A stretch of 64,000 bases of DNA. Origin: Brevibacterium yomogidense. GTDB taxonomy: Bacteria; Actinomycetota; Actinomycetes; Actinomycetales; Brevibacteriaceae. The notes under the pieces are model-generated. The model made no database searches and was not told the origin of the DNA. It saw only the letters and a program-made list of their open reading frames with translations. The DNA is taken from positions 772,187-836,186 of the forward strand of contig NZ_JABASY010000001.1 in assembly GCF_016107685.1 (NCBI RefSeq), in the 5' to 3' direction. A program made the translations under genes and the position numbers. How positions within the stretch are numbered: the first letter of the stretch is position 1; each line of letters starts with the position of its first letter. This document shows positions 53,133 to 61,324 of this stretch, one piece after another.

Positions 53133-54410
53133 GTGGCCCCCTATCTCCTCGTCGCGGCCATGGCCACGGTGGCCGCGATCGTCGGGAACGTCCGCGGCCT
53201 CCGCGCCCTGTGGTGGATCCTGCCGCCGGCCGTCCTCATCCCCTTCGTCGCAGGCCGCGCCGATTCCGTCGGCACAGACACCCGCATGTACCACGGGTTC
53301 TTCCTGCGGGTCGACCCCCATTCGCTCGGCGACACGCTCGCGGACATCCCGCAGGAGTTCGGCTACGTGTCCCTCATGTACGTGGTGCGGCAGTGGACCG
53401 ACGACTACCGGGTGTGGCTCACACTGTGCGCGGTGCTCACGGTCTACCCGGTCCTCCTGGCGATCCGCCGCGCGAGCAGCATGCCGGTGCTCTCTCTGTT
53501 CCTGTACATCTCGCTCTCCTACTACCTGTTCGCGTTCAACGGGGTGCGGCAGGCCGTCGCGCTGTCCCTGGTCCTCCTCGCGGAGACCTACCGCGACACC
53601 CACCGTGTCGCGTGGATCCTCCTCTACGTCGCGGCGCTGGGGTTCCACATCTCCGTCGTCCTGGTCTTCGTCGTCATGCTGCTGGCCCGGCGACAGCGCA
53701 CGCGTCCGCTGCCGTTCCTCGTCGCCACGGTGGGCGTGTCCGCGATGGGAGCGATGGTCATCGCCGTCCCCGCGATCGGGTATCTGCTCACCTCGCTCAA
53801 CGAGCGCTACGAGGGCTACCTGTCATCCGACGAGGGAGCGGGCATCGGCACGATCCTCGTCATGTCGATCCACCTGGGCATCGCGCTCTTCCTCGGGCTG
53901 CTGCTGCGCGGACGGGACGCCGAGCTCGAACAGGCGGCGGCCGTCAGCGGCTCACCGGGCGGCATGCCACAGGGCCACGTGCTGGCCCAGACGGGGCCTC
54001 TCCCGGTCCAGACGGAGCCCCTCCCCGTTCGTACGAGGTCCTTCCCGGTCCAGGCGGAGCCTGCAGCATTCCAGGACGGGCCCAGTGCAGGCGGTCCCGC
54101 CGGCGCCGTGGGCGTGATCGACCGCACCCGGCCGCGCGCGGACTCCCGGGTCAACGGTGACCTGGCGGTGTACACGCTGTCGTCCGGAGCGCTCATCCTC
54201 GCACTCACCAACGTGTTCGCCGGGCGCTTCGAACCATACTTCGGGATCTTCGTCATCCTCTGCCTGCCGAACGTCCTCGCCGAGGTGCGGCACCGGCACA
54301 CCCGAGGGTTCCTCGTCGCGATCGTCGCGGGAGCGATCGGCTACTTCTGCTTCCACACATGGTTCTACAACGAACTCATCCCCTACGAATCCACCTGGAG
54401 CACACCATGA
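53133..54410 (+). CDS. EpsG-family polysaccharide polymerase (Wzy-like)
   Basis: 425 residues, GTG start. About 10-11 membrane helices; 'GTDTRMYHGFF', 'EFGYVSLMYVVRQ' and 'FNGVRQAVALSLVLLAE' are characteristic of EpsG proteins. A hydrophilic loop near residues 270-330 contains a 7-residue repeat (QTGPLPV/QTEPLPV/RTRSFPV). Predicted to polymerise repeat units outside the membrane. Seven bases after the GT2 gene; its stop overlaps the next ATG. Confidence 0.84.
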   Translation: MAPYLLVAAMATVAAIVGNVRGLRALWWILPPAVLIPFVAGRADSVGTDTRMYHGFFLRVDPHSLGDTLADIPQEFGYVSLMYVVRQWTDDYRVWLTLCAVLTVYPVLLAIRRASSMPVLSLFLYISLSYYLFAFNGVRQAVALSLVLLAETYRDTHRVAWILLYVAALGFHISVVLVFVVMLLARRQRTRPLPFLVATVGVSAMGAMVIAVPAIGYLLTSLNERYEGYLSSDEGAGIGTILVMSIHLGIALFLGLLLRGRDAELEQAAAVSGSPGGMPQGHVLAQTGPLPVQTEPLPVRTRSFPVQAEPAAFQDGPSAGGPAGAVGVIDRTRPRADSRVNGDLAVYTLSSGALILALTNVFAGRFEPYFGIFVILCLPNVLAEVRHRHTRGFLVAIVAGAIGYFCFHTWFYNELIPYESTWSTP

Positions 54411-55612
54411 CGGGCCATGGTTCGATCATCCGCAACGGCGCCGGCCGTCGACCGCGGGGCCGCCTCGCAGTCGCAGTGGGAATCGCTGTGATCATCGCGC
54501 TCGTCGTGAGTGCGACCCTCCTCCTGCAGGCACTGCGGGACGACGCGGTCGCGGTGACGGCGACCGGCTGGCCCGGGCCCAGCGGCGTGGAGGTCGTCGA
54601 CGAGCAGGGGCAGCTGGGACATGACGTGAGCGGCCTGTCCGTCCAGACCGCGGACGACGGGTCCGAAACCCTGTGGGCGGTGCGGAACGCTCCGGGCCTC
54701 GTCCACCGCTTCGCCCCCGACGGCGAGGGCTGGTATCCGACCGACGACACGTGGGGTGCGGGGAAGCAGCTGCGTGACACGAACGGTGAGGGCCGGCCCG
54801 ACGCGGAGGCCCTCGTGTTCGTGGAGAACGCGGGCGGGGACGCGCTCTACGTCGCGATCGAGCGGGACAACCACATCCCGGACGTGAGCTCCCTCCGGGT
54901 CCTCAGGTACTCGTTGTTCGAGGGCCCCATCGCCGCGGTGGACGCGGAGGCGCCCGGCGGCGATCCGGAAGGCGACGGCCTCCGGGGAGAAGGAGATGCG
55001 GCGGCATCGTCCGCGGGGAGCGCAGAGGAGCTCGTCGCGACGCACGACTGGGACCTCTCCGCTGAGTTCCCGCGCACGGAGCCGAACGAGGGATTCGAAG
55101 GCATCGCCTACGTGCCGGACGATGCGCTGGTGTCCGGCCGCTTCCTCGACGAGAGCAGGGGGAAGCGCTACGACCCGGACGACTACGGATCCCACGGCTC
55201 CGGCGTGTTCTTCGTGGGAATGGAGACCACCGGCATGATCTACGGCTACGTGCTCGAGGACAACGGGGACTTCACCCGCGTCAGCACGATCGACAGCGGG
55301 CTGCCGGCCCTGGCGGAGCTGGAGTACGAACCGGACACGGGGAGGCTCTGGGCCATCTGTGACGACACCTGCGCGGGGACCTCGACGAGCCTCGAGCTGA
55401 CGTCGCGCTGGTTCTGGTCACGCAGCCGCTTCTCCGTCGCCGAACGCTACGACCGGCCTGCGGGAATGCCGGACACGAACAACGAAGGCTTTGCGATCTC
55501 TCGCGACAGCTCCTGCGCCGACGGCGTCAAGCCGGTGTACTGGTCCGACGACAACGCCCTCGACGGGCACGTCCTCCGAGCCGGACGGGTGACGTGCGGC
55601 AGCACCCGCTAG
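54407..55612 (+). CDS. Membrane-anchored extracytoplasmic protein, phytase/esterase-like propeller (tentative)
   Basis: 401 residues with one N-terminal membrane anchor (~residues 20-43) and the rest outside. Repeating 'LWAVRN', 'LYVAIERDNHIPDVS', 'NEGFEGIAYVPDD', 'LAELEYEPDTGRLWAICDD' and 'NNEGFAIS' elements resemble the esterase-like/phytase-like beta-propeller group; two or three Cys pairs are plausible disulphides. May process or bind the polymer. Translation is coupled to the polymerase gene (ATGA). Confidence 0.65.
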   Translation: MTGHGSIIRNGAGRRPRGRLAVAVGIAVIIALVVSATLLLQALRDDAVAVTATGWPGPSGVEVVDEQGQLGHDVSGLSVQTADDGSETLWAVRNAPGLVHRFAPDGEGWYPTDDTWGAGKQLRDTNGEGRPDAEALVFVENAGGDALYVAIERDNHIPDVSSLRVLRYSLFEGPIAAVDAEAPGGDPEGDGLRGEGDAAASSAGSAEELVATHDWDLSAEFPRTEPNEGFEGIAYVPDDALVSGRFLDESRGKRYDPDDYGSHGSGVFFVGMETTGMIYGYVLEDNGDFTRVSTIDSGLPALAELEYEPDTGRLWAICDDTCAGTSTSLELTSRWFWSRSRFSVAERYDRPAGMPDTNNEGFAISRDSSCADGVKPVYWSDDNALDGHVLRAGRVTCGSTR

Positions 55613-55692
55613 CAGCCCGACCACACAGCACGATTCCGCGAGACAGCCCCACAGCGATACGGACATTCGTTCCGGGAGGAAGGACCCCCGCC

Positions 55693-58029
55693 GTGACAGC
55701 ACGAATTGAACAGAACTCCTCGAACGCGAAGGATCCCACCCCCGTGGAGGCGACGGCGCCCACCCCGGCGGGGCCCGCAGGCACCGCATCGCAGCGGCTC
55801 GAGGAGCCGACTCCGCGCAGCCGGGTGGACCTCCCCGTGGCGACCGCGCCTCGCAGCCGCGCGGACGTCCCGGTGCGCAGCCGCATGGCCGCCGTCCTCG
55901 GACGCACCGTCTCAGCGGCCTCGCGGGCGGTCGGGAAGGGCGGCGGCACCATGATCGGCGGGCGTCTGGCGCTGCGCCTCGACCCGGCGATCCTCACGGC
56001 CCTGGGCAGCACCCGACAGACAGTCCTCGTGACGGGGACGAACGGCAAGTCGACCACCTCCCGGCTGCTGGCGGCGGCCCTTTCCGTGGGCGGTCCCGTT
56101 GTGGCCGGGACCGGCGCCAACCGGATCCCCGGCCTCGTGTCCGCCCTCGTCGGCGCTCCCGCGGGCACCCGCGCGGCGCTGGAGACGCGTGAAGCAGAGG
56201 CGTGCACCGTCATCGACGCGCTCGAACCCGCTGTGCTCATCCTGCTGAACCTCAGCCGCGAGCACGCGGACCGCAGCTCCGAGACGACCGTCCTCGAAAG
56301 GACGCTGCGCGCAGGCATCGCGAAGCACCCCGACACGGTGCTCGTCGCCAACTGCGATGACGTGCGCATCACCTCGATCGCGTTCGACGCACCGACCGTC
56401 GTCTGGGTCGCGGCGGGACTGGGAGCGGAAGGGGTGGTCCGAGCCTGCCCGCGCTGCGGCGGCCTCATCACGGTGGACCCCGCTCCCGAGGCGGCGCCCA
56501 CCGCGACGGCGGACGCCGCCTCCCGGCTCGCAGCGGACGACGCGCACCCCGTCTGGCGCTGCTCGTCCTGCTCCCTTGCACGCCCGACCCCGGACTGGAC
56601 GGTCGACGCGACCGACGGCGGGGGAGTCCTCACCGGACCGGACGCGTTCCGGGAGACCTTCTCGATGCGGCTGCCGGGGCGGGCGAACCTCGGCAACGCG
56701 GCGCAGACCGTCGCCGCGGCGACACTCATCGGGATCGAGCCGCGGGCAGCACTGCGGGCGGTCGCGGACGTCGCGGACATCGGCGGCCGCTACAGCCGCA
56801 TGACGATGGACGACCATGTCCTGCGCCTGCTGCTGGGGAAGAACCCCGCCGCGGCGAGGGAATCCGTGTCCGTCGTGGACCCGGAGGCGCGAAGCGCCGT
56901 GCTCGTGCTCAACGAGGACGGCGACGAGACGAGCGACACCGTGTGGGTCTGGGACGTCGACTACAGCCCGCTGACCACCGTCGGACCCCTCATCGTGGCC
57001 AGCGGCGATCGAGCAGCCGACATGTCCGTCCGGCTGGCCTACGACGGGGTGCCCCACGCCGTGGAGACCGACGTCATGCGCGCCATCCGGGCGTCCGAGC
57101 CCGGCGCGGTGGACGTGATGATCCCCGGTGTGGACGCACTGCAGGCGCTCGAGCGCACGATCCGAAGCTCCGCAGAACCGCAGAAGACCGGGCCGGACGA
57201 CGCCGCGTCCGGCCGAACGGCTGGGCCGTCGCGACCGAACCCTATGCCCCTGGAGATCCACGGAACGGTGGAGCCCGTCGTCCCACCGGTCGACCGTCCA
57301 GCCGTGAGGATCGGCCTCGTCCTGCCGGAGACGCTCGCAGCCTCCGGCGACCGGGGCAACGCGCTGGTGCTGCGTGAGCGCCTGCGACTGCGCGGCTACG
57401 ACGCGCGGATCGTCCCGGTGGGATTCGACGCTCCTGTTCCGGACGACTTGGACGTCTACCTCCTGGGCGGGAACGAATCGGACGAGCAGCGCATCGCCGT
57501 CACACACCTGCAGCAGCACGACGGGCTGCGCTCCGCTGTGGCAGCCGGAGCCCCGGTGCTCGCCGTGCGCGCCGGCGCACAGATCCTCGGCCACTGGTAC
57601 GAGGACGACGACGGCGTCCGCCGGGAGGGACTGGGTCTGCTCGACGTGACGACGACCTCGGCGACGTCCGTGGCAGGACTGCGTGCCGGACGGGTCGAGG
57701 CCGGGGAGATCACGGCCTCCTGCCTCCTCGACGAGGTGAGCTCCGCACTGAGCGGTTTCGACTCCAGCCACCGACGGCTGGTCCTGGGCTCGCAGGCGCA
57801 GCCGCTGGCGCGGGTGTTCGGTGTGTCCTCCGAGGCCCCGGTCCGGCACGAGGGGGCGGTGCAGGGGTCGATCGTCGCGACGTCCATGCAGGGACCGGTC
57901 CTGGCCCGCAACCCGGAACTCGCGGACCTGTTCATCAGCCGGATCCTCGGGGTCGGGATGGGCGACCTCGCCCTCCTGGAGATCCCGGCCGTGGACCGGC
58001 TGCGCGCGGAGAGGCTGGCAGCAGGGTGA
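55693..58029 (+). CDS. Fused MurT-GatD-like protein with degenerate glutaminase site
   Basis: 778 residues from GTG 55693. Residues ~60-510 are MurT-like: P-loop 'GTNGKSTT' (Lys119), Mur-ligase middle domain, zinc ribbon Cys252/Cys255/Cys290/Cys293, and DUF1727 with 'LLLGKNPAAA' and 'VWVWDVDYS'. Residues ~537-778 are GatD-like ('IGLVLPETL', 'DVYLLGGNESDEQ', 'QILGHWYEDDDG', 'VLARNPELADLF'). In MurT/GatD these are two proteins that amidate D-Glu of lipid II. Here they are fused, the catalytic Cys is Arg626 and the catalytic His is Gln733, and the ENHxG segment is lost. So ligase function may persist without glutamine hydrolysis. Sits inside a polysaccharide operon, not a mur cluster. Confidence 0.85.
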   Translation: MTARIEQNSSNAKDPTPVEATAPTPAGPAGTASQRLEEPTPRSRVDLPVATAPRSRADVPVRSRMAAVLGRTVSAASRAVGKGGGTMIGGRLALRLDPAILTALGSTRQTVLVTGTNGKSTTSRLLAAALSVGGPVVAGTGANRIPGLVSALVGAPAGTRAALETREAEACTVIDALEPAVLILLNLSREHADRSSETTVLERTLRAGIAKHPDTVLVANCDDVRITSIAFDAPTVVWVAAGLGAEGVVRACPRCGGLITVDPAPEAAPTATADAASRLAADDAHPVWRCSSCSLARPTPDWTVDATDGGGVLTGPDAFRETFSMRLPGRANLGNAAQTVAAATLIGIEPRAALRAVADVADIGGRYSRMTMDDHVLRLLLGKNPAAARESVSVVDPEARSAVLVLNEDGDETSDTVWVWDVDYSPLTTVGPLIVASGDRAADMSVRLAYDGVPHAVETDVMRAIRASEPGAVDVMIPGVDALQALERTIRSSAEPQKTGPDDAASGRTAGPSRPNPMPLEIHGTVEPVVPPVDRPAVRIGLVLPETLAASGDRGNALVLRERLRLRGYDARIVPVGFDAPVPDDLDVYLLGGNESDEQRIAVTHLQQHDGLRSAVAAGAPVLAVRAGAQILGHWYEDDDGVRREGLGLLDVTTTSATSVAGLRAGRVEAGEITASCLLDEVSSALSGFDSSHRRLVLGSQAQPLARVFGVSSEAPVRHEGAVQGSIVATSMQGPVLARNPELADLFISRILGVGMGDLALLEIPAVDRLRAERLAAG

Positions 58030-58847
58030 CGGTCGCAGAGGAGAAGGTGATCGTCGTCCGCGCGAACGACGCGAACGGACGACGGCGGAACCGGCTGGAG
58101 GTCTACGGGCGGCAGTGGGCGGCGGACCAGGGCGTGCCCGTCCCCCGCGTGATCGATCACGAGGACGACGGCTCCAGGATGGTGACTGAGCGGGTGCAGT
58201 CCCTCCCACCCACGGGGACCGACTACGTCGACGCCGCCCTCGCCTCCGCACGACTGATCGAGGCGGGTGCGCCGCCCCAGCCGATCGAACCGGCGACGAC
58301 GTGGCGCCACCCCAACCGGTGGAGGGCCCCGGTGCGGGCGCTCCAGCTCGCGTCGGCGGGGATCTCACCCGTGCTGTTCGTGCAGGCGCGCAGGAAGGCG
58401 GCAGCCCTGCCGTCCGTCGTCCCGTCGCACTTCGACTACCACCCCGGCAATGTCCTCCACGCGGCAGCGGATGCACCCGTGGCGACGATCATCGATTTCG
58501 AATACCTGCGGATGGGGCCGCGCTACGGGGACGCGATCCGTCTCTTCACCACGCTGGAATCGCATGCGGATGCCGCATACGGCGTCGACGGGCTGCTGCG
58601 GCGGACTTCCCGTGCGGAATGGCCGGGGATCTCGACACAGCTGCGCTGGTTGGCGCTGCGGCCGCTCGCGGAACTCATCACCGTCGAGAGCGGTCCTCCG
58701 GGGGCGCTGCTGATGCGTGCACGCGAACGATGGCGTCTGGCACAGCAGTGGGTGCAGGAGATCGACCGCGGATACCACCGGCCGATCCACCCGCCGTCCT
58801 CCCCACCGGGCACCGGGAGCCTGCCGCCACCGGAGGGGGTCGTCTGA
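58026..58847 (+). CDS. APH/choline-kinase-fold phosphotransferase
   Basis: 273 residues, GTG overlapping the previous stop. Catalytic loop 'PSHFDYHPGNVLHAA' (HxDxxxxN) and metal-binding 'IIDFEYLRMGPRYGDAIRLF' match the aminoglycoside phosphotransferase/kinase-like fold. The N-lobe is short ('LEVYGRQWAADQGVPVPRVID'). Coupled to the MurT-GatD-like gene, so it probably phosphorylates a precursor or polymer substituent of the same pathway rather than an antibiotic (inference). Confidence 0.8.
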   Translation: MTVAEEKVIVVRANDANGRRRNRLEVYGRQWAADQGVPVPRVIDHEDDGSRMVTERVQSLPPTGTDYVDAALASARLIEAGAPPQPIEPATTWRHPNRWRAPVRALQLASAGISPVLFVQARRKAAALPSVVPSHFDYHPGNVLHAAADAPVATIIDFEYLRMGPRYGDAIRLFTTLESHADAAYGVDGLLRRTSRAEWPGISTQLRWLALRPLAELITVESGPPGALLMRARERWRLAQQWVQEIDRGYHRPIHPPSSPPGTGSLPPPEGVV

Positions 58848-59022
58848 GCGCACACGCGACGAACCGGTGAGGCGGAGGGCGCTCGGGGGCGCGCGCTCAC
58901 AGCCGCAGTGCAAGGACCGCACCCGCCGTGGCACACGGCGGGAGGCCACCAGGGGCAGCGGCCCCGCGGGTCGCAGTGATGCGATCTGCGGGGCGATCTG
59001 CCGGCAGGGACGGAGCAGACGT

Positions 59023-60627
59023 ATGACGAAGGATCAGCCGACGGGGATGGGCGACCAGCCGAAGGACGCCGGGGGCCGGTCGGACCGCTCCGGCACCGAG
59101 CCGAAGAGCACGGGCCGCCAGGCGACGGGCACGGGCCGCGAGGCGAAGGCGATCGGCCAGGCGAAGGGCACGGGCCGCCAGGCGAAGGCGATCGGCCAGG
59201 CGGGCCACGAACGCCACGTGGCGAAGGCGCTCCTGTCGCTGGCCGGGGGTGAAGTCGCCGGCAAGCTCGCGACGCTCGTCACCCTCGCGTGGTCCGCGCG
59301 TGTCATCGGCGTCGAGGCGTTCGGTGTCTTCACGTTCGGGATGGGCCTGGGTGTCCTCGTGGCCACCATCCCCTCGCTGTCGCCGGTGTCCCGGATGATC
59401 CAGCTCGTCGGATCGCGGGTCGAAACGCTGGGCGTTCGGCTGGCCGCCCTCAACGTCCTCAGACTGTCCTTCACCGTGCCCGCGATGATCATCGCGCTGC
59501 CGTTCGTCTTCATGCGTCCCGAGGCGGTGGACCGGTGGACGATCGCGCTCATGGTGCTGTCGTGCCTGCTCGACAACACCATCAAGGTGTGGTGGTCCGC
59601 GTGCACGGCGCTCGACCGCCAGGCCGCCACGGCGCTCGTCCTCGTCGGTCAGCGCCTCACCACCCTGGCGCTGGTGGCCGCAGCCCTGCTCACCGCCCCC
59701 AGCTCCGCGACCGTCGCCGCCGCCTTCGCGATCGGCTCCTTCCTCGCGAACATCGCCATGATGATCCTGGCCCGCAGCTTCGGCGCTCACACCGACTATC
59801 GGGCGATGACCCGCGTGCACCTGAAGGAGATGCTCGTCGCCACGCCGGTGTCGGGCGGGAACTCGGTGCTCACCGAGATGCTGGGGCGCCTCGACGTCAT
59901 CCTCATCGGACTGATCGCGGGCGACGCGGCTGTGGGCCTCTACGGGGTCGCCTACCGGCTCATGGAGACTGCGCTGTTCGTCAGCTGGACGCTGTCCCGT
60001 GCGCTCACCCCCGACCTGGTCCGGTCACGGGTGGGTGCGGAGCTCGCGCAGCCCGTCCGGCTGGGACTGGTCCTGCTGTTCGGCCTCTACGTGCCCTATG
60101 GTGCTGTCCTCGCACTCGCCGGCACAGAGCTGTCCGAGGTCATCTTCGGTTCTGCCTACGAGACGGGCGGCGTCCTCCTGCTGCTGAGCGCCGCCCCTCT
60201 GCTGTTCGGCATCGCGCACCTGGGGACGGAGACCCTGTTCGCGCGCCGACCCGACCCGATCGTGCCTCTGGCCACCGGTGTCGCACTCGTCGTCAATCTC
60301 CTCCTCAACGTGCTGCTGCTGGGTGCGCTGGGGGCGGAGGGCGCGGCCCTCGCGAAGACGGTCGCCTTCGCCGTCCAGGCAGTGATCCTGTCCGTGGCCG
60401 TCGTGCGGATCGCGCCACCCCGCGGGTGGGCCCGGGGTGCGCTGGTCGCTGTCGGTGCGACTGCAGTGGCGATCATCCCGGTCGTGCTGGATTTCCACAT
60501 CCTGCCGTCCGTACTCGTGGCCGGCGCGATCTACTGCCCAGTTTGGTACATCCTCGTGAGACGGTTCGATCCCGGCATGGCGGATTGGATTGGGCGGGCC
60601 CGCGGCGGTGGGCGCGACGAGGAGTAG
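59023..60627 (+). CDS. Polysaccharide flippase (Wzx/MATE-like, MOP superfamily)
   Basis: 534 residues from ATG 59023 (GGAG 7 nt upstream). The first ~65 residues are hydrophilic with repeats of an 'AKAIGQA/TGRQA' element; then about 12-14 membrane helices, with 'GRLDVILIGLIAGDAAVGLYGVAYRLME' and 'LSRALTPDLVR' as in O-antigen/teichoic flippases. Moves lipid-linked repeat units outward. It is separated by 175 bp from the kinase gene but on the same strand, and is followed by a hairpin. Confidence 0.87.
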   Translation: MTKDQPTGMGDQPKDAGGRSDRSGTEPKSTGRQATGTGREAKAIGQAKGTGRQAKAIGQAGHERHVAKALLSLAGGEVAGKLATLVTLAWSARVIGVEAFGVFTFGMGLGVLVATIPSLSPVSRMIQLVGSRVETLGVRLAALNVLRLSFTVPAMIIALPFVFMRPEAVDRWTIALMVLSCLLDNTIKVWWSACTALDRQAATALVLVGQRLTTLALVAAALLTAPSSATVAAAFAIGSFLANIAMMILARSFGAHTDYRAMTRVHLKEMLVATPVSGGNSVLTEMLGRLDVILIGLIAGDAAVGLYGVAYRLMETALFVSWTLSRALTPDLVRSRVGAELAQPVRLGLVLLFGLYVPYGAVLALAGTELSEVIFGSAYETGGVLLLLSAAPLLFGIAHLGTETLFARRPDPIVPLATGVALVVNLLLNVLLLGALGAEGAALAKTVAFAVQAVILSVAVVRIAPPRGWARGALVAVGATAVAIIPVVLDFHILPSVLVAGAIYCPVWYILVRRFDPGMADWIGRARGGGRDEE

Positions 60628-60653
60628 GGCGGAGTCTTCTCTGATGTCCGCCC
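60627..60653 (+). terminator. Terminator of the polysaccharide operon
   Basis: 7-bp arms GGGCGGA/TCCGCCC with 13-nt T-rich loop, starting at the flippase stop codon. Confidence 0.5.
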
Positions 60654-61324
60654 GACCTGTGTGATTCTGTGACAGTGGGGCGCGGACCCCTGCCATTTCG
60701 CGGTTCTCACTCTTCTCGCGCGCCCGTTCGCGTGGGCCGCACCCCCAAGCTGGCCTGCGGATTCACAGCTGCCCTTCATGCAGTGCGCAGTGCACCGCGA
60801 CCCGGGTGCCGCAGTGCTCCTGACATTCCGAACCTGGTTTGGTTACTATTGCGTAGTGAGTAGCAGCTGCATCACCGGTCGCCGCGCGATGACGGCAACT
60901 GCATGAGCACTGTCGTGCACGAGGAGATCCCAGCCCCTCCTCGACTGTGAACGGCAATGCCCACGGCGAAGCGGCGATTGTGAGCAGTGCTCACGGTGAC
61001 GTGACGCCCACGACGAGGCGGACCTCCGCGTCTATGACGGTGGCGAGACGACGCAAGGGGCAAGCGACTGCTCCAACGACGTGATTGCTGCGACGACGGG
61101 ACGGCCGCGGCACAGCGAGCCGACTGGCACAGCGAGCCGACTGGCACGACGAGACGACTGGCACCGCGAAGCGACTGACACGACGAGCCGAATGGCACGA
61201 CGAAGCGACTGGCACCGCGAAGCGATCGCCGGGGCGAGTACGGCCGGTGTGCCGAGGGCGACGCCTGCGCGTGCGAGGACGAGCGGTGCGGTGGGGGAAC
61301 CGGAGAGAAGTGGAAGGGGGCGGA
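60654..61324. other. 670-bp intergenic region
   Basis: Holds an AT-richer patch with TTGGTTACTATTGCG (~60837-60851, promoter-like -10), a GAGCAGTGCTC palindrome near 60983-60993, and the 17-bp tandem array listed separately. The regulator's frame is open upstream to 61085 only because of the repeats. No gene supported. Confidence 0.55.
61109..61227. repeat. Seven tandem copies of a 17-bp unit
   Basis: Seven consecutive 17-bp units near GGCACAGCGAGCCGACT fill 61109-61227; the first two are identical, later ones differ at 2-5 positions. About 100 bp upstream of the LuxR gene. Confidence 0.9.

Noticed and set aside
55912..58476. An 854-codon antisense frame over the MurT-GatD-like gene
   Set aside because: Composition is typical of shadow frames and the plus strand carries clear motifs in order.
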